14,888 bases of DNA from Aquirufa sp. GTDB taxonomy: Bacteria; Bacteroidota; Bacteroidia; Cytophagales; Spirosomataceae. Shown one piece after another: positions 13,030 through 14,888 of this stretch. Under the pieces are notes generated by a model. That model was not told the origin of the DNA. It saw nothing but the letters and a program-made list of their open reading frames with translations, and searched no databases. The position numbers and the translations under genes were made by a program. The stretch is from contig JAURHT010000039.1 in the NCBI GenBank assembly GCA_030833145.1, positions 1-14,888 on the forward strand, given 5' to 3'. Numbering within the stretch: position 1 is the first letter of the stretch; every line of letters begins with the position of its first letter.

Positions 13030-14319
13030 ATGAAAAAAGTTTCCATATTTTGGTTTAGACGTGATTTAAGAATCGAAGACAATGCAGGATTATTCCAAGC
13101 CTTGTCTGAAAAAGATCCCGTCCTTCCTCTCTTTATTTTTGATACAAACATTCTAGATCGACTACCTTCTAAAAAAGATGGCCGAGTTGAGTTTATTCAT
13201 CAATCAATCACACAGTTAAGTGAGGCGATAGGAGGTCATCTTTGTGTCAAACACGGTAACCCTATTGATATCTTCAAAGAGTTGTTGAACGAATGGGATG
13301 TGGCCCGTATCTTTACTAACCACGATTACGAACGTTATGGCCTAGATCGTGATGCGGCAGTAAGCGCAATAGCTAAAGAAAAAGGGGTAGATTTTCGTAC
13401 TTTTAAAGATCAAGTGGTTTTTGAAAAAGACGAGGTGTTATCTGGTGCAGGTACGCCGTATACCGTTTTTACGCCTTATTCCCGCAAGTGGAAAGCCTTA
13501 TTAGCCGAAATTGTTCTGCCTAATTATTCTTCCTCTGCCAGTAGAAATTATGTTTCTGAGACGTTTAGCATTCCCTCATTAACTGCTATTGGTTTTCAGC
13601 CATCTGGTTTACTTTTCCCAAAGGCCATTGTGGCAGATGAGTTAATTAAATCCTATGCTCAGGACCGTGATTTTCCTGCCAAACCAGGTACTTCCAGACT
13701 CTCGGTGCATCTACGTTTTGGAACGGTGTCTATCCGTTCTTTAGTTCGTCAGGCTTTGGGTAAGTCCGAAGTTTGGTTGAATGAGTTGATTTGGCGAGAT
13801 TTTTATTTTAATATTCTGCATCATTTTCCACACATATCTGAACGACATTCATTTAGAAAAGAATACGATCGAATGAACTGGCGCAATAATGAAGAGGAAT
13901 TCAAAGCCTGGTGCGAAGGCAAAACAGGCTATCCAATTGTAGATGCTGGGATGCGGGAATTGAATGCCACTGGTTTTATGCACAATCGAGTGAGAATGAT
14001 TGTGGCGAGCTTTTTAGTGAAGCATCTATTAATCGATTGGCGCTGGGGTGAAGCTTATTTTGCAGAGAAATTATTGGATTTCGATTTTGCAGCAAATAAT
14101 GGGGGATGGCAATGGGCAGCAGGTTCGGGTTGTGATGCGGCTCCTTATTTTAGAGTCTTTAATCCCACTCTACAGACTCAAAAATTCGATCAATCTTTGG
14201 CCTACATCAAAAAATGGGTCCCTGAATTACAAGAATTGACCTATCCTGCACCTATCGTCAATCACGAGTTTGCGCGCGGCCGAGTATTAGCCGCTTATAA
14301 AGAGGCCTTAGGAAAATAG
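13030..14319 (+). CDS. phrB: Deoxyribodipyrimidine photolyase (CPD class I)
   Basis: A flavoprotein that uses blue light to split cyclobutane pyrimidine dimers in DNA. At 429 residues it is slightly shorter than the E. coli enzyme. The N-terminal antenna domain starts with FWFRRDLRIEDN (7-18). The C-terminal FAD domain contains GTSRLSVHLRFG (220-231), ELIWRDFY (252-259) with the substrate-contacting Glu252 and Trp255, GKTGYPIVDAGMREL (297-311), and DFAANNGGWQWAA (352-364). By spacing, Trp284, Trp337 and Trp360 match the electron-transfer triad of E. coli photolyase, and Asn356 matches the Asn next to the flavin that marks photolyases as opposed to cryptochromes. The antenna cofactor cannot be determined. 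The gene diverges from queA, and its last 25 bases overlap the end of the opposing DUF3108-type gene. Confidence 0.96.
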   Translation: MKKVSIFWFRRDLRIEDNAGLFQALSEKDPVLPLFIFDTNILDRLPSKKDGRVEFIHQSITQLSEAIGGHLCVKHGNPIDIFKELLNEWDVARIFTNHDYERYGLDRDAAVSAIAKEKGVDFRTFKDQVVFEKDEVLSGAGTPYTVFTPYSRKWKALLAEIVLPNYSSSASRNYVSETFSIPSLTAIGFQPSGLLFPKAIVADELIKSYAQDRDFPAKPGTSRLSVHLRFGTVSIRSLVRQALGKSEVWLNELIWRDFYFNILHHFPHISERHSFRKEYDRMNWRNNEEEFKAWCEGKTGYPIVDAGMRELNATGFMHNRVRMIVASFLVKHLLIDWRWGEAYFAEKLLDFDFAANNGGWQWAAGSGCDAAPYFRVFNPTLQTQKFDQSLAYIKKWVPELQELTYPAPIVNHEFARGRVLAAYKEALGK

Positions 14320-14888
14320 ATTTTCTTGCCTTGAATACTATAATCGACTAAGTCGATGGTCAAAAAACCGATTTTTAAGTTGACTTGTACTTTCAACGGC
14401 ACTTGGTATTCGTCGTCACTGATCCACAATCGTATCGCATCCTCCTCTTTAAATAAATTATTTTTAGGCAAAAGGATATTGGTTTTGATGCTTGATCGTT
14501 TCCCTGCTTCCGTTTCAATGGTTTCTTTCGCTTTCACCACTAATACCAATTCATAAATTTTACTATCTACTAATACCTGCGCGGACCACCTGGAACCGGG
14601 TTTCTTGTCTGCCACGGGTTTACTTCGCAAGAAATAATAAGCAGAGATGAGATCTAATAAATCTTTAGGCCCCGCCATCGTACTGGTTACCGGTTTGTTT
14701 TGTGGAGAGGTTATTTTCGCAAAACCTTTGTCCATTTGATATAGAACGGTTTCCTCTTTGCGGTAGCGCCCTTCACGTTTGCGCATTTCAGTCTTTATAG
14801 GAAGAAGGGTTTTTGTACCGATTTGAGCAGACCAATAATCCCTTAACGGACTGAATAACTCTAAAACGCCAGTAGTCTTTCCTTCTAT
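14295..14888 (-). CDS. DUF3108-type protein, 5' end cut by the window edge
   Basis: The frame is open from the stop at 14295 to the right end of the window, giving at least 197 residues; the ATG at 14786 is internal, because the reading frame continues upstream for 34 more codons without a stop. The visible part resembles DUF3108, a family of probable secreted or periplasmic proteins of unknown function, often found in Bacteroidota. Family-like points are the segment GVLELFSPLRDYWSAQIG near the edge, the tyrosine-rich strand region REGRYRKEETVLYQ, the DLLDLISAYYFLRSK helix and the strand-rich C-terminal half. The N-terminus, where a signal peptide is expected, lies outside the window. The C-terminal 25 bases overlap the photolyase gene. 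Confidence 0.8.
   Translation of the reverse strand: MEGKTTGVLELFSPLRDYWSAQIGTKTLLPIKTEMRKREGRYRKEETVLYQMDKGFAKITSPQNKPVTSTMAGPKDLLDLISAYYFLRSKPVADKKPGSRWSAQVLVDSKIYELVLVVKAKETIETEAGKRSSIKTNILLPKNNLFKEEDAIRLWISDDEYQVPLKVQVNLKIGFLTIDLVDYSIQGKKIYFPKASL

Noticed and set aside
14303..14331. Possible terminator hairpin at the photolyase/DUF3108 junction (AGGC and GCCT arms plus GAAAAT/ATTTTC)
   Set aside because: The arms pair only with an asymmetric internal loop and the core is AT-rich with a 2-base loop and no T-run; not convincing.
14356..14556. A + strand open frame inside the DUF3108-type gene, and others at 6336-6569, 6968-7165, 7995-8291, 12041-12247 and 14048-14239
   Set aside because: All lie within well-supported genes in another frame or on the opposite strand and have no independent evidence.
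1..14888. A new multi-gene system such as a defence island, secretion cluster, biosynthetic cluster or mobile element
   Set aside because: I looked for direct repeats, CRISPR-like spacing, integrase or transposase genes, toxin-antitoxin pairs and unusual composition and saw none. Nearly all genes are recognisable housekeeping families in a layout familiar for the phylum.

Overview
The window is an ordinary, densely packed chromosomal segment from a member of the Bacteroidota, most likely a Cytophagales-type bacterium. Three things point there. Protein content includes a PyrE, a NUDIX hydrolase with a distinctive N-terminal domain, DUF3822-like and DUF3108-like proteins, and a YbiT-type ABC-F protein, all of Bacteroidota style. 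The intergenic gaps repeatedly carry the -7 promoter element of this phylum, TAnnTTTG. Shine-Dalgarno sequences are largely absent. The base composition is moderately AT-rich and even throughout. I see no mobile elements, CRISPR arrays, tRNA or rRNA genes, prophage genes or defence islands. No gap between genes exceeds about 130 bases.

Left part (1-5670). A short MerR-type regulator is followed by dprA (DNA uptake and recombination) on the + strand. pyrE (pyrimidine synthesis) faces dprA, stop codon against stop codon. A NUDIX hydrolase gene diverges from pyrE and runs convergently, with a 9-base overlap, into coaD (coenzyme A synthesis). coaD lies downstream of, and overlaps, a DUF3822-like gene. 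That pair diverges from an ABC-F gene of the YbiT type. The divergent promoters between them form one perfect palindrome. The ABC-F gene ends in the only convincing intrinsic terminator of the window, which is bidirectional.

Middle (5687-7437). A GapN-like NADP-dependent glyceraldehyde-3-phosphate/aldehyde dehydrogenase is encoded on the - strand and ends at the shared terminator.

Right part (7438-14888). A tight five-gene - strand operon reads queA, ispD, an RND/MMPL-type exporter, an MFS transporter and a 60-residue conserved-looking small protein. Its spacings are 20, 3 and 0 bases and an 11-base overlap. It joins tRNA queuosine modification, isoprenoid precursor synthesis and two membrane transporters. 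A CPD-type DNA photolyase gene diverges from queA. It overlaps by 25 bases the end of a DUF3108-type gene that runs off the right edge of the window.

The honest overall reading is housekeeping DNA. I did not find a new multi-gene system. Points worth a second look are the palindromic divergent promoter, three apparent TTG starts that fall inside promoter elements, lineage-style losses of catalytic residues in three proteins (NBD2 of the ABC-F protein, the general-base Glu of the dehydrogenase, the acidic relay residue in one half of the exporter), and the unexplained small protein at the end of the queA operon.
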